Part shown: positions 33,839 to 45,762 of the stretch, piece by piece
Layout of the letters: every line of letters starts with the position of its first letter
Numbering within the stretch: position 1 is the stretch's first letter
From: Ceratorhiza oryzae-sativae
Taxonomy: Eukaryota; Basidiomycota; Agaricomycetes; Cantharellales; Ceratobasidiaceae
Reading direction: 5' to 3'
Assembly: GCA_030998015.1 (NCBI GenBank)
Contig: JARWMV010000232.1
Coordinates: 2,542,001-2,606,000 of the forward strand
Length of the DNA stretch: 64,000 nt
Made by a program: the position numbers and the translations under genes
The notes under the pieces: generated by a model
Told to the model about the DNA's origin: nothing
Databases searched by the model: none
What the model saw: the letters and a program-made list of their open reading frames with translations, nothing else

Positions 33839-36800
33839 TCACTTGAAATACACATCTAGCACCCGCACCGTCCTGTCTTCGCTGCACATTGCTAACGCTT
33901 TGGGTTCGTACCCTGCCCTTCATCCGGCTGCCAACTCAGTCTGTGGATTTGCCCGATTGAGGCGATGCTACAATGTACATAATTAATTTTAGTTCATTTT
34001 ATTTGGCAGATAATAAAATTAAATGAGCCATACCTGCTATCTAGCGTCGCTTGATTTAGCCACTTATCGGGAGAGCCTAAGGCTGAGGTATACAAGAGCA
34101 CATGGCCGGTTTCTAATCCAATTACGAGAACACGCCTAGGCGAAAGGGTATTGGTATGCAAAGTTTTGAGCTGAGATCTACGGCACAATATGCTTACTGC
34201 TCAAGATGGTCAACAAGTGCTACGGCGGTCGCTGCCTCTTTGAGCTTGATGGTCGTGATTAGTCTGCCGACAGGGTCTTGACCCGACCAAACACGAACTG
34301 TTTTATCGCTTGGCGGAAATCAGCGGAGATCGGTGCGCGTGAGGAAGGTGCTTACCGGGATGCGGTGACAAAAAATTTGTCGTCTCGACTCCACGCGCAG
34401 TCCCAGATGATTCGTCCATGAGATGCGTTCTCCGCGATGGGTTCATAGTCCCCTACACATGCAAGGTCAATCCCGCTTCTTAGTCCTACGAACCAATGGA
34501 CGTACCTTCGGACCCTCCCTCAATCCTCCTGAATACTCTCCATGAGCGATCGCGTGAAACAGACAGAATATAGCGCGAGTCATGGCTGAATGCGATTCGA
34601 GTAACAGTTAAAGTGTGCCCAGCGAGCGGGATTCCAATCGGCTGCCAGTTGGAGGAGCTATGTAGTCGGATGACAGCGTGCTCGCGAGAGGTCGCGCGGC
34701 AGGCGGTTGCGACGAGCGAACCTGAGGGTGAGACCACTAGTGTGTGAAGCTTAGAAGAACACAATCAGAAAGGGTCGAGGTGGTGCAACATAAAAATTCT
34801 TACTTCGTATCCGTGACCAAAGAGTTTTTCGATTTCAGGCCAAAGAGTTGTAGTTGCTAGCTCGCCCTCGAAGGGTGGATGTGAGGGGATCTCGGTAGTT
34901 GCAGTTTCTTCAGATGGAGATAGATCCTCTGCACACCACTTAATATATAAATGTAAGTGCGCACTGGGGTGTATGCGTACCATCGGTAGCCTTGTTTGAA
35001 AGCCCGAGCGGCGGAAGGCTAGCGCCAGCGGGTCGTGTACCCTATGCATTTATCGTAATTAATCGGCCAAAAGCTATGGACTGAACTCACCTCATTAACC
35101 TGATCTTTTTCCCAGTCTACGGTGCCAAGCGCACAAACAGTCCTGACGAACCCTTTTGGTGCGTCGAACACCCGAGCGATCTTCTCATCAGCACTGCTGA
35201 CTAGTCGCAGCGCGCCGGGGCCAACGAATGCAACATCGGTGAGGTCATAGCCATGAACCTGAGGTCGAGCGAGCTCGTGCCAGGTTCTGGAGCGACCGAC
35301 GGGGCCGTGGATTCGAGTTGTTTGGTCCTGACTAGAGGTTTTGCGTACAGTATATGCGGCACGTCTGCAGGAGGCTAGCATACCTGGTAGAAGCAATATA
35401 CTCTCCCATGGGAGACCACGCAAGCCCCCGAACTGGTGCATTATGCCCGGTGGGCGCATTGACCTCCACCCATGTCCCACCCTTATCCTCTGTGCTTTTC
35501 CATCTTCGCCATCCTCCACCCCAGCCCCACCCAGCGACATCTCTGGTCCAATCCATAAAGCACCTACGAATCCGCCTGCCCGTTGACCACCAACATCACC
35601 AAAACGTTGCACAGATCCCCATATCGCACCAGCGCCAGCGTCTATGGATTCCCATATAATAAGCGATGCGTCTGTAGAGGACGAAAGCAGTTGTAGAGTT
35701 GAATTTGATGAAACAGGACACCACGCTACTGAGTTTACGCTCGCCTCGTGTCCGACAAGTAGCGCATCAAAAGCAAGTGAGTATGTTTGCGCCCTAGGTC
35801 GATATTCAATTTTTATGCTCACTACAAATATCAAAATTTGAAAATACGCACTTTCCATCCAAACCCCGCGCCGAAAAGATGTGATCTCGCGTGGAGAGTT
35901 GACGACCGGGTTCATCCGACCCGACTTCGTTTAGCGAAAGTTCAAAGGCATCCAGCAGGTCGTCTGTTGGGTTTGTTGGAGTTGATTCAACGGCTTTAGG
36001 AGTGGGAGGTTTGATTGTCCAGAGACGAATGTAGCCATCCTGGCTAGCTGAGGCGAGTATTAGGGTTTATCTATTGAAATAGGACTGAATGCGAGTGAAC
36101 GAATCCAATCTTCATGCCCTTCAAGCGATAGAGCCAAAGTTATCTACCGGCATTGTTAGCAGCGATCTTCGGAAAGGCCATGGTGCACGTACGTTCTGGT
36201 TGTGGTTACGAACATAAATATCTATAGTCCGGGAAGTCGACCCTACCGCGATGACCAAGGCTACGATATAGCTCTTAGTGTAGCTTCAGGAAATATGCCC
36301 TTATCTATCCTACCTGAACCGTCCAATTCTGTGATGGCAATGTCGAGAGGATAACGTCTCTTCAAGTCAAGAGTTTCCCCATCGGTGATTTGCTCTACAA
36401 GAACGACAGCTGTGGGATTATGCGTTAACGGAATGCAAACCCCACGAACCTGCTCCAGCGTCACTTCGTGAGTAATGCCAAGACTTTAACGTCCCGTCGG
36501 AAGAGCCTGTCAGAATCAAGTTTCCAAAAATGGCCAGTGCAGAGATTGGCTCCTTGTGCGCCCGCCAGCGATGGACAGTGCCCACTAGTTAAACAGCACA
36601 AATGTCATTCTGAATTTCTGCTGGTAGCCGATGGTTCTATATACCTTCTCGTTCTGAAGACTCCATATTGCGACATATCCAAGTTTATCCCCACTCAAGA
36701 ACCCGTCACCACCGGCATATGAGAACGATTTGACAGTAGTAATTTCAGCATCGTGGCCAGGAAGTGTCGCTATAACACCACACCGGTTTGCCTCCTGTGC

Positions 36801-36971
36801 TGCTTGTTGTCAAGGCTGTGAGTAAGATCGCGCACGACTTACGGCAGTATTCCAAAATGCAAGAAATTTGTGAGAGGCTGAAGCGATGAGCCCGGAGGCC
36901 GAGCAGGCTGCTGCGTGCGGGTACCGGTTGACCGAAGCGGATATATATGCGTTCGAGACATGAGAGAACAT
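33839..36971 (-). CDS. ELP2: Elongator complex protein 2 (WD40), with an apparent frame break near the C-terminus
   Basis: WD40 scaffold of Elongator, which is needed for wobble-uridine tRNA modification. The ATG at 36971 gives MFSHVSNAYISASVNRYPHA and the first propeller blade (CSASGLIASASHKFLAFWNT). Later exons carry SALAIFGNLILTGSSDGTLK, then HEASVNSVAWCPVSSNSTLQLLSSSTDASLIIWE, GEYIASTRYA, VHGYDLTDVAFVGPGALRLVSSADEKIARVFDAPKGF, then LTVTRIAFSHDSRYILSVSRDRSW and a late RVLVIGLETGHVLLYTSA. These are ELP2-specific blocks. The last blade begins in one frame (QIHRLSWQPDEGQGTNPK) and meets a TAG at 33894-33892. The closing strand LAMCSEDRTVRVLDV lies in the -1 frame, ending at 33841-33839. The annotated end takes in that strand. 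Many introns of about 50-65 nt; not every one was checked. Confidence 0.85.
33898..33904 (-). other. Heptamer CCCAAAG at the ELP2 frame break
   Basis: In the upstream reading frame the sequence is C-CCA-AAG, the X-XXY-YYZ layout of a -1 slippery site. A -1 shift here would enter the frame that encodes the conserved last WD strand. A G in the last position is uncommon at eukaryotic sites, so an indel or assembly error is the more ordinary explanation. Confidence 0.4.
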
Positions 36972-37113
36972 GTTGACCCTGGCTGTGTGGCAACAGCCAC
37001 TGGTGATGCTGTCAGTCGACGTACACCCAAAATCTCATGGATATCACGTGACTTACGTCAGAAACGTTACGCCCATTTATATATGCGCTTCCTATTTTTA
37101 GCCTCGGCGCAGC

Positions 37114-37121
37114 TATATAAA
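37114..37121 (+). promoter_or_regulatory. TATA box of the CYSTM gene
   Basis: TATATAAA 72-79 bp upstream of the ATG at 37193, in the 221-bp divergent region shared with ELP2. Placement and match are typical of a strongly expressed small gene. Confidence 0.6.
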
Positions 37122-37192
37122 AACGTGTGTAGCAAGGCCAGGCCAGCAACACACGCAGTTCCAACCTCACTTGCTCCCCTTCCACATCCACG

Positions 37193-37649
37193 ATGGCCCC
37201 CCAAAACGTCTCTACCCAACCCACCGCTGCCCCTGCGATGCGTACGTTCTAGAGGCGCTCGTTGACATCACACCGCTGATTGTCCGTTTTCAGAGATGAC
37301 AGTTCACCCTCCGTTGAACAGGCTCAGGCCCAGCCGCAAGGTCTTCGAGGCAAGGTTGAGGCCATGCGCCTTCGAGGAGGAGGAGCTGGTAAGTACCACA
37401 TTGAGCACTTCAAGCTTACCACTAACTTGAATCACAGGCAAGGACTGTCTCCTCGGTGCACTCGCTTGCTTCTTGTGCTGCGAGGTTGGTTGACTACTCA
37501 TCTTCCAGCACAATGTACTAATTTATCCCATAGTGTTTCGAGGGCTGCTGTGAATGCTTTGCCGACATCATATGTAGGTATCTTTCTGCCTCGAATCAAC
37601 GTGAGCTCAACGCATCTTCCCAGGCTGCCCGTGTGAAATGTGCTGTTAA
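37193..37649 (+). CDS. CYSTM-type cysteine-rich C-terminal membrane micro-protein
   Basis: About 85 residues from five exons. The N-part MAPQNVSTQPTAAPAM is followed by Gln-rich PSVEQAQAQPQGLRG. The C-part GKDCLLGALACFLCCECFEGCCECFADIICCPCEMCC is the alternating Cys/hydrophobic module of CYSTM proteins, thought to sit in membranes and act in stress tolerance. Exons 3 and 4 each encode part of the Cys core; introns are 45-50 nt. The first acceptor is ambiguous by two bases (I take TTTTCAGAG, which keeps the frame into DSSPSVEQ). The stop is 37647-37649. A TATA box lies about 75 bp upstream. Function is inferred from composition only. Confidence 0.78.
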
Positions 37650-37855
37650 ACACATCTGTTGTCGAGTGAGGCTGCGTAATGATATTGTAATTTTAAATAT
37701 ATTGGTGCCAATACCACGTTTGTCATGCCACTGTAATCCAAACACGGCCCATACAATGCCCTGATTCGGGTGCCGAGTTAGCCGGTAGCCGACAGTAAGC
37801 GAGAGCTTATAAGACCTGGACTTGCCCCCACATTCCTCTCCGCACGTCTATTGCC

Positions 37856-39830
37856 ATGTCTCATCCCGTCGCAGAGTTTACATCTCCGTCCACCTGGTCC
37901 TTCGTAGGTATTCGCTGCCGTGGAATGTCAGGCAACTTATGTTCGTCCAATCTAGGTTGAGGACAAGCTCAGTCCTTTTGGCAAAGAGACTCTCGCTAAG
38001 GTCGTCGACTTCGTTCAAGTGTGTGGAGCTCTTTGATATTCCACCATTTTCAGAACTTTTTTTTACATTTTTTTACAGAACGAATGCCTGCCTGGTAAAT
38101 AGTGAACACTCATGCTTGGAAGTGTTCTCACACAACTGAACACGCGTAGCTGAAAGGATCTATCTTGCACAAATTCCGACTGATCCTAAGCTCCGATGGA
38201 CTACCACGCCTCCCATTATCGAAGAGCTCAAGGCCAAGGCTAAGGCCCGTGGTCTCTGGAACCTTTTCCTTAGCAAGGCACATTATCCTGACGTTGGAGT
38301 ACCATTGACCAACATCGAAGTATGGGTCCAAACGAACGTCATGATCATCCGTTGAATACTATATTTATTTAACAGTATGCTATTATGGCCGAGATCATGG
38401 GTCGTACCGGTCACATCGCTAGCGAGGCAATGAACTGCTCTGCACCCGACACTGGCAATATGGGTTAGTGCACTCACCCTTCAATCGAGCACACCTCTTA
38501 ACAATGCCGCTGTCACCGAATAGAGGTCTTTGCTCGCTATGGGACCCCTGAACAAAAAAAGAAGTGGCTTGTTCCTCTCATGAATGGCGAGATACGGTCT
38601 GCGTTTAGTATGACCGAGCGGGGTAGTAAGTCTTTTGGCTAGGCCGGGCTTATCGGGTGTTTAACAGTCTATTTTTAAGTCGCCTCGTCAGACGCAACTA
38701 ACATCCGAACCTCAATTCGGCGTGAAGGCGACGAGATTGTCATCAATGGGCATAAATGGCTTGTCTTCACTAATAACAGTTTGTCATTGTACTCACTGTT
38801 CCGTGTGCTATAGGTGGATCTCTGGCGCTGGCGATCACCGCACTCGCGTTCACCTTGTCATGGGAAAGTCCGACCCAACCAACCCTTCACCGTACCAACA
38901 ACAGTCGATCGTTATCGTTCCTGCCGACGCGCCAGGCGTACGTGTTGTTCGTCCCATGCATGTATTTGGCTACGATGATGCCCCCGAGGGACACTGTGAA
39001 GTGATCTATGAAAATGTGCGTGTACCAGCGTCGAACGTTATTGCTGGGTGGGGACGTGGATTCGAAGTCATTCAGGGACGTCTTGGGTTCGTGGCTTTCC
39101 CAGTTTTGCAATGAGATACCAGCATTCATACTCATGTTTAGTCCGGGTCGTATCCACCACTGCATGCGGTCTATTGGCATCGCACAACGCGCACTGGATT
39201 TAATGCTAGAGCGTGTCACGGACGAGCGCAAAAAACCATTCGGCAAGCTCCTAGCCGAACATGGGACTGTGGTTGCTAATATTGCCAAGTCACGCGCTGA
39301 GATCGAGGGTGCAAGGTTGCTGGTTCTCAGTGCCGCACACCAGGTAAGTAACCTACATACCTTTGCATTACAAGTGGGCTGACGAATATCTCCAGATTGA
39401 TAAGGTAAAAGCAAAAGGCGCACTGAAGGAAATTGGCATTGCCAAGGTAGGTTTTGTGCCCTGCATATAGGGAGCGTAGGCTAACAGTTTTTGGTTTGTC
39501 TAGTTTGTCGTACCGAGTATGGCCCTTCAAGTCGTTGACCGCGCGATGCAAGTGCACGGCGCAGAAGGTGTTTGTCAAGATACCCCTCTCGCTAAGTTCT
39601 GGGCTGGCCTCCGAACCTTGCGCTATGCCGACGGCCCTGATGAGGCAAGTGTTGCTACCTAATTTACTCTCTGAAAATTTTTATAATCGCATTTATTTCC
39701 ATAGGTTCATATGCAACAGATTGGACAGCGCGAGCTCAAGCGTGTCCCCCGCATCAAGGAGCTGAGCGCCGCGGCTGCCCTCAAAGAAGGGCAGTTGTGG
39801 AAGGCCTCTGGGCTTAAGCCTAAACTTTAA
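37856..39830 (+). CDS. Acyl-CoA dehydrogenase, ACAD10/11-like
   Basis: FAD-dependent alpha,beta-dehydrogenase. The ATG at 37856 starts [17 protein letters not shown]. Family segments in order: [90 protein letters not shown] (FAD/substrate motif), [25 protein letters not shown] then [27 protein letters not shown] with R-x-x-x-x-x-F-G ([12 protein letters not shown]), and [21 protein letters not shown]. The protein ends SGLKPKL, with no canonical SKL-type peroxisomal signal. The catalytic base position of this subgroup was not assigned. The stop is 39828-39830. Likely mitochondrial or peroxisomal fatty-acid oxidation. Confidence 0.9.
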
Positions 39831-39956
39831 GCGTGGTGCTCGAGGATGTATATCAAAAGATGTATCAGTAGACTTGAATGGAACACACTAGTTGGCTCGA
39901 TCCTTGAGCACCAATAGATTCGTATAAACACGGGGCAACCTCTAGCAATCATATCA

Positions 39957-41981
39957 TCACACTGGCGCCAGCATCACGGCCTCCCCGCCTTCTGTTATCT
40001 TTACCTCCTTCTCGGCCTTTCTCCTCTCTTTCTCCTCCTCATTTTCCTTTGCTCGTTGGGCAACTTGCTCCGCCTCTCGAGCTGCTTGAGCCGTACGTTC
40101 AACCTTTCTTCCCTTCTTCCGAGCCAGCTCAGCTTTGATCCTAGCGCTCGAGTGCTCTATACCTCGTATCCCGTATAGCAAGAAATGATCTAGTTTCTCC
40201 GTCTCTTGTTCCAACAACGCAACATGTGCTACAAGACTGAACAAGCGACGTGGGGGCGGCCTTTTCTCGATCATTTCGTTTGCCCAAGACGGAATTTCGC
40301 CATCTAGACCGCTCTCGTCCTCGTCCTCCACATCTTCAGCTGCCAACCGGGAAGGCGAAAGTGATCCCAGGCCGGGCACTTTATCAAGCACCGTCCTGTA
40401 GACCTCAATGTCTCGTCGCTTCCGCCTGATCACTCGCCGGACGGTACGCACGAGCCCTCGAAGGGTACGCATATGCGCCTTTTGGTTCGCTAGACCCCAT
40501 ACTTTTGTAAACATCTCGTACGTCACCAGGACTCGCGGCCTGTCGACAGGGGGATCTGCATAAGAGGGTGGTAGAGTGTGCATCGTGGGGAGTTTAGATT
40601 TGGCTTCGAGCTCGGCGGCAGCTGCATAGGCTCGTCGGGCTCGGAGAGCCACGCGGAGTTGTTCTCGTAGGTGGATATCGGATTGCCGGTCAAGATGGAT
40701 CGCGAGTAGCAGATAATGTTTGCAAAGATCAAACTTGACGAAGTCGACAGTGTGCTTGATCATATATGCTAGGCTAGTAGTGTTTGGTATAGCCGAAGGA
40801 ACGTATTCGGATAGCCGGCTTGTGGTACGTGAGCTTGGATTGCTGGTGTTTTCGGGCTCGTCATCCTCCCATACGTCGTACTGGTATCTGTCTGCACGCG
40901 CGCTCGCAGGTAGTGGGTTTGTAAGCACCTCAAATGTAGTGACCATCTCCCGCACTTTCCCAGACCTTCCAAGCATATCGAGTGTGGTGTTGAGGGTATG
41001 AGTGGAAAATCTCGGAATTCCTGGCACCGTCCCAGGTGAATCTGCTTGAGCTTGCAGTCGTTCTAGAAACTCCAACGGCCGATAATCGGGCTGCAAGACA
41101 TCGACCCCATATCCAGACTTGAGGAACGCTAAAAACTTTTCAAGAGTTCCCGTGATCTTGAACACACGGCATGCAAGGTCGAGGGTCATGGATGCGATAG
41201 GTTTTGCGGTCTTGTCGGTTTGCAACTTGAGCAAGTCGCCGAGTAGACGATCTGCGATTCTGTGGGATTCGGCCATGACCTCAGTCATATGGTCGTCGTA
41301 GATACGCATTTTGTGCCGTCGAGCAACCGAAAGAAGAACGCGGACTATCGTCCGTTCCGTTGGTTTATGTCCCAGTTTGACGAGTTCCATGTAGACATTG
41401 TATGCTGCACGCTGATGACCAAGTGCTGCCATATGATCCAACACAAAGTGGTAGTCCCCTAGAGTAGGTTCAGCGCTGCCAGCGCGCATATGGAATATAA
41501 TCTCCCTCAGACGCGTCTCGTGTTGTATGGCAAACAAGCTGGGCTGGTCGCTAAAGTTTGGGAGTTTGATGGCCGATACAGGCAGGACTGCCCGTCGTAG
41601 GACCAGCTGGTGCATAGACTGCGGTAATGGAATATGCAGAGGATTATTCACGAGTCGCAGGTACGAATCGTAAATTAGGTTTGCGGACGAGTCACGGCGG
41701 AGTAGCAAGACCCGGAGCTCGGCAGACTCAGCAGTCAGAGGCCAACGACTGCGGCGAACAGTTGGGGGATGAGACGGGCTAAAAAACCCGGCATTGTTGG
41801 TGTCCTTGAATAGTCGAGAAGGAGGGAGGCTTGAGCTGCTCGCGGAGGCGGCTGGGGGATCTCCGCTATGGGAGGTGCTACTTGAGCGTAGCTGGTTTGG
41901 TAGCAGGCCAGGTGTGGTCCGCTGCAGAATTATTCGCTTTCCTAAAGCACGAGCACATGGGGATAATACCTGATGGGACAT
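39957..41981 (-). CDS. Mitochondrial PPR-like protein, single exon
   Basis: 674 residues with no intron, unusual in this window. The N-terminus is Arg/Ser-rich and lacks acidic residues for about 40 positions (MSHQVLSPCARALGKR...RSSSTSHSG), as in mitochondrial presequences. Helical pairs in the middle resemble PPR repeats (PTLGDYHFVLDHMAALGHQR, AAYNVYMELVKLGHKPTERT, FSTHTLNTTLDMLGRSGKVREM). A lysine-rich coiled tail (KKGRKVERTAQAAREAEQVAQ...) ends at MLAPV (stop 39959-39957). PPR proteins process or stabilise organellar RNA; the exact target cannot be read from sequence. It is convergent with the acyl-CoA dehydrogenase, 126 bp away. Confidence 0.75.
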   Translation of the reverse strand: MSHQVLSPCARALGKRIILQRTTPGLLPNQLRSSSTSHSGDPPAASASSSSLPPSRLFKDTNNAGFFSPSHPPTVRRSRWPLTAESAELRVLLLRRDSSANLIYDSYLRLVNNPLHIPLPQSMHQLVLRRAVLPVSAIKLPNFSDQPSLFAIQHETRLREIIFHMRAGSAEPTLGDYHFVLDHMAALGHQRAAYNVYMELVKLGHKPTERTIVRVLLSVARRHKMRIYDDHMTEVMAESHRIADRLLGDLLKLQTDKTAKPIASMTLDLACRVFKITGTLEKFLAFLKSGYGVDVLQPDYRPLEFLERLQAQADSPGTVPGIPRFSTHTLNTTLDMLGRSGKVREMVTTFEVLTNPLPASARADRYQYDVWEDDEPENTSNPSSRTTSRLSEYVPSAIPNTTSLAYMIKHTVDFVKFDLCKHYLLLAIHLDRQSDIHLREQLRVALRARRAYAAAAELEAKSKLPTMHTLPPSYADPPVDRPRVLVTYEMFTKVWGLANQKAHMRTLRGLVRTVRRVIRRKRRDIEVYRTVLDKVPGLGSLSPSRLAAEDVEDEDESGLDGEIPSWANEMIEKRPPPRRLFSLVAHVALLEQETEKLDHFLLYGIRGIEHSSARIKAELARKKGRKVERTAQAAREAEQVAQRAKENEEEKERRKAEKEVKITEGGEAVMLAPV

Positions 41982-42374
41982 GCTGCTCGGAGTGTGAGCA
42001 CTACAGAGTTGAGCGTCAGATTATTCTACACACCAAAATTTGCTGTATCAACACCTGCTACCGAATTCGCATCAAGCAGCTTGATATCTGCAGAAGTGAC
42101 CGTGCACTCATCAGCAGCATAATTTAATCACTCTGCTGCTGTAGTGGGCTTACGGGAAAGGATAATAAATGATCGAGACACCTATGGATGTCTGAGATTT
42201 CGAGCGCTTTACCGCTGGGCTGCTAATCTGAGGATCTATTGGCGCCGAGGTTTGATAAAAGTAAAATTGACATTTCAGATGTAAAGACAAGAATAAACCA
42301 AAGCGGCGAATGGCCAACATACAGCTAGGACTACATTAATCATATATCCACCGAGACCAAATCACAGAACGAAT
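41982..42374. other. Intergenic between PPR-like gene and Zn2Cys6 gene
   Basis: About 390 bp; 5' flank of the PPR-like gene and 3' flank of the transcription factor gene. No gene supported. Confidence 0.5.
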
Positions 42375-45300
42375 CTACATATGTGACAATAGTGATACTG
42401 TATAACATCCCTCAAACCAGCGTCCTTCAACCGAGCGCATCGGCGTGTCAACGAGCGCACTGCCCATACCTAGGTCGAACTGTACGTTCGACCCAGCTGG
42501 GCCCTTGTAGCTCGACCACAGCGAGTCCATCACATCTCCTGACGGCGCTGCCGATCCGGGTGCAAAGCTCGATAAGAACCCCTCCAGCCCCGAGAACGGT
42601 AAACCCGAGACATCAAACGGATCCACAGGTGGCGGCGTTCCGTTCGAGCCAGGACTATCGTAGATACCATACTGCATGAAGCTCGAAAAGTCATTTGAAG
42701 ATCCCATCGCGCCTGAGCTGTCCACGGCAGTGCGAGGCGTAGTCCACGAAGGCCCGGCGCCAAACCCGTTTGGAGCAGTATCGAATGAGGAGAAAACTGG
42801 GGAGGCGCTCATTCCTAAATCGCCAGCGCTGTGCGTGAAATCCATCGAGTGACCAAAATCATGGGCAGAGTCAAATGCAGGACTGGGCGTATTGAATAAC
42901 GGGCCGAGGGTAGCACTGCGTCCCGAAAACCTTGTCGAGTCGCCGAACATATCCGAGGGGCTGGCGGCAGTCGGGTGCTGCGACGAATTGAAATTCTCGA
43001 CAACGGGGCTGCGGTGACGCTGCCGGTTTGAGGGTTTGGATGACTGCTCATCGATGCAGTCTGCTGTGTCGTGGGATTGGATGGGTCGCTATCACTATCT
43101 GCCCGTGGTCGCTTCGGTACGCTCAGCGACCTTGAGGCTATAACCGAAAGGTTCAATTACCCGGGCTTCCTGGTGGAATCACACTACATACCTTGATGGC
43201 CTATTCTTCCACTTATCGGCGTTCCCCTCGATTCGGATAACGATGCGGACCCAGCACGGTGCATGTTTTTGGCACGCTCAACCGTAGCAGGTGAAGCATC
43301 TCGTGTCCGAGCGGGTTGGGAGGCTGCCCGTCGCGCGCGTAGATTGTTCATCGTCTCCTTGGCAGCATTCTGCAGATCCCTCAACAGCTCCTTGCATCTT
43401 TTCGCGCCGGGCCATGCATCTTCTAGGGATGCTAGACACTCCAGACAAGCGTCAACCTCGGAGAGTGCAGTCTTGGCTGCGCCCTCGTCAGTTGCATGCA
43501 TCAAGCACAACAATACAATCACGGCGGCCGAAAAAAGATATTGGATGAAGAATGCGATGCTATGTGACCTCGGGATAACATCCTTGATCGATTGTGCGAG
43601 GAATATGCAGGAACGAGCAGCGCCAACAGCCTTCCCGACCGAGTGTGAAGAAGGATTCCAACTGAGGCGAACATTACGGCGAGTCGGCAGGAAATTCCGG
43701 TGAAGCGTGATCAATATGGCGTAGTATGTGCTGCACAAGATAGCCCCAAGAGATACTTGCTGGGGCGTGGACGGGTGGCTCTTGAACGCGTCTGGGAGCT
43801 CCTCGCACCATGCATTCAACTGAGCGTCAAGTCGGTCGACAGTATATTGCAATTCCGCAAGTTTCTCGGCACGGAGGTGGCCCTTGCATTTGTCAAGCGC
43901 ATATACAGACCGGAGCACCTTTCCAGCGATCTTGTAAAGTGTCGTGAGAGCGATAAACCCGTACATAAGCGATGGGGAGGACCGATCGACCGGTTTTCGG
44001 GCGAAAAAGTCCTGGAGCGCCTCGTCGTCCAGGGGAACCGGAAGTTCGACATCGCAGTCGGCGTCATCAATTCCCACTGGGCGGCCCAGAGCCACTGCGA
44101 GCATTCTGCGAGATAAGCGAAAGTCAGTCTATTTCCATCGCAGTCCTAAGTCAGCACGAACCTGTCTAAGCCATAGACGCACCACCATGCCCGACGCCGG
44201 GTTTCTTTGTCCATCGGAGACAAATGGAGGGTTCGGGGAGATCGCTGCGCAGTAACAATGGTGAGCTCATGGAACGAGGCGCTGGCGCAACCAAGATTGC
44301 CACCTGTGGAGAATCTGACTCACATGTAGGCCCAGATCCTGCCCAGTTCTCACCGCTTGGCCACATAATAGCCACGCCTGCGGAAGGCAGTTGATGGATG
44401 CCAAAAACGATGACAGTAAAACAAAGGTTTGAACGTGGGCGAGCTGAGTGACAGTCTGGCCGATGTAATAGAGCATCATTGAGCGTTCGTAGAATACCAG
44501 GGCGGTTGGTCTGATGTTCTCGTCGACGATATCTTCGGCTCCAAAGGGGCGTGGACGAATGACTCGGGGGTCGACTAGAAGTCGAGCTGCAACCGCAAAT
44601 ACGGCAAACACGAGGGATGTAAACCCCGGATAAGAGTTGGCACCATTATCATCCATGAGTTTCTTGTAATTCGTTAGAAACGACACTTTGTCGAGACACG
44701 GCATGGTGTGATGAAATTTCTCGAAATAGACATCGACCTGTTATAGAAAATGCTGTTAGAAAGCTTATCAACCGCGGCGGCTAGGAGCATACCAGCTTAT
44801 CAGCCAAGTCCCGTTCGGGATATTCGACTTCCTCAGCACCTGGAAGAGCGGCTAATTTGCCAGGTATTACACTTGGTGGGAAGTACAGGACGTTGAGCCT
44901 CGGTGTTTTGGAAGCGGGGGGAGGAGTTGCGCCTGGATCGGCGGACATGCTGTGGAATGCCTCGATGAGGCTCATGGTCGAGCTCCCACCGATCCAGCGG
45001 AGCTGGCCGTGTCCGTCCAAGGCGAGCTGTCCGAACTGGTCGGCGACGTTCTCCTCGTCGTCCTCTTTCTTGATACGCGGGACTGAAGCCTCGAACAACT
45101 CATCTTCTGTGCTGAGCGTGTCTGACTCGGGTGAGCCTGGAACGGAGCCGGCGACTGATTGAGGGCGAGGAGGGACTATCGGTGATGTTACAGTGGAGCC
45201 GGCGGTGTTGGCTGGAGCTGCGGAGGCTGGTCGTGAGAGATCGGGGCGAGATGAGGGGTCGACGACGATGCCGTTGTTGCCGAGCAGGCTTTCCATGTGC

Positions 45301-45762
45301 AGGAGCCTCGCCTCGAGCTCTTGCACATAGCTGACGATGAGATGAGCGCTCTGTGCGGAATGGGCCAGAAAGGAGCGACTTACTGGCGGCTGAGCGCTGC
45401 TCTGTCCTTGGTCTGAATCCAGGTGCAAGTGTTGCCGCTGAGCGAGCACTGCGAGCACGTCGGCTCCCGGCCATCACACTTGATCTTCTTGCGCCTACCC
45501 AATGACGCCATGGTACATGAGGGTGGATCCAGGAGATAGGGGCAGGAGTCACTCACCTGCATCCCTCGCATGCCCGCCACACCCGGCGGCGCTGGAGCTG
45601 GACGGGCTTGAGGCCAATGTCGGGCGGGAGGGTGGCGGAGTTGTCGAGGCGCTGCTTCTTGGACGGGATGGCCATGTGGGTGTGGTGGTAGAGAAGAGGA
45701 GGCTGGGAGGCAAGCGGGTGAGGATGGGGGTGGTGGAGGTAATAGTTCGAAGGTTGGTCCAT
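42375..45762 (-). CDS. Zn2Cys6 transcription factor with fungal-trans domain (XlnR-like)
   Basis: The ATG at 45762 opens MDQPSNYYLHHPHPHP. The binuclear zinc cluster is split by an intron: RACEGCR, then RKKIKCDGREPTCSQCSLSGNTC (six Cys in the expected spacing). It is followed by a coiled-coil dimer element (YVQELEARLLHMESLLG). The regulatory domain includes YFEKFHHTMPCLDKVSFLTNY, QAWLLCGQAVRTGQDLGLHV and MDKETRRRAWWCVYGLDRML, the fungal-trans signature. DADCDVELPVPLDDEALQDF and TLHRNFLPTRRNVRL follow. A Ser/Asn/Gly/Phe-rich activation-like tail (MDFTHSAGDLGMSAS...) ends at 42375. Most related factors control carbon or xylan use; the true targets are unknown. The small introns between 43140 and 43190 and at 44110-44260 are approximate. 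Confidence 0.87.

Noticed and set aside
40720..41001. Plus-strand frame opposite the PPR-like gene
   Set aside because: Shadow of the single long coding exon on the minus strand; no own domain or splice signals.
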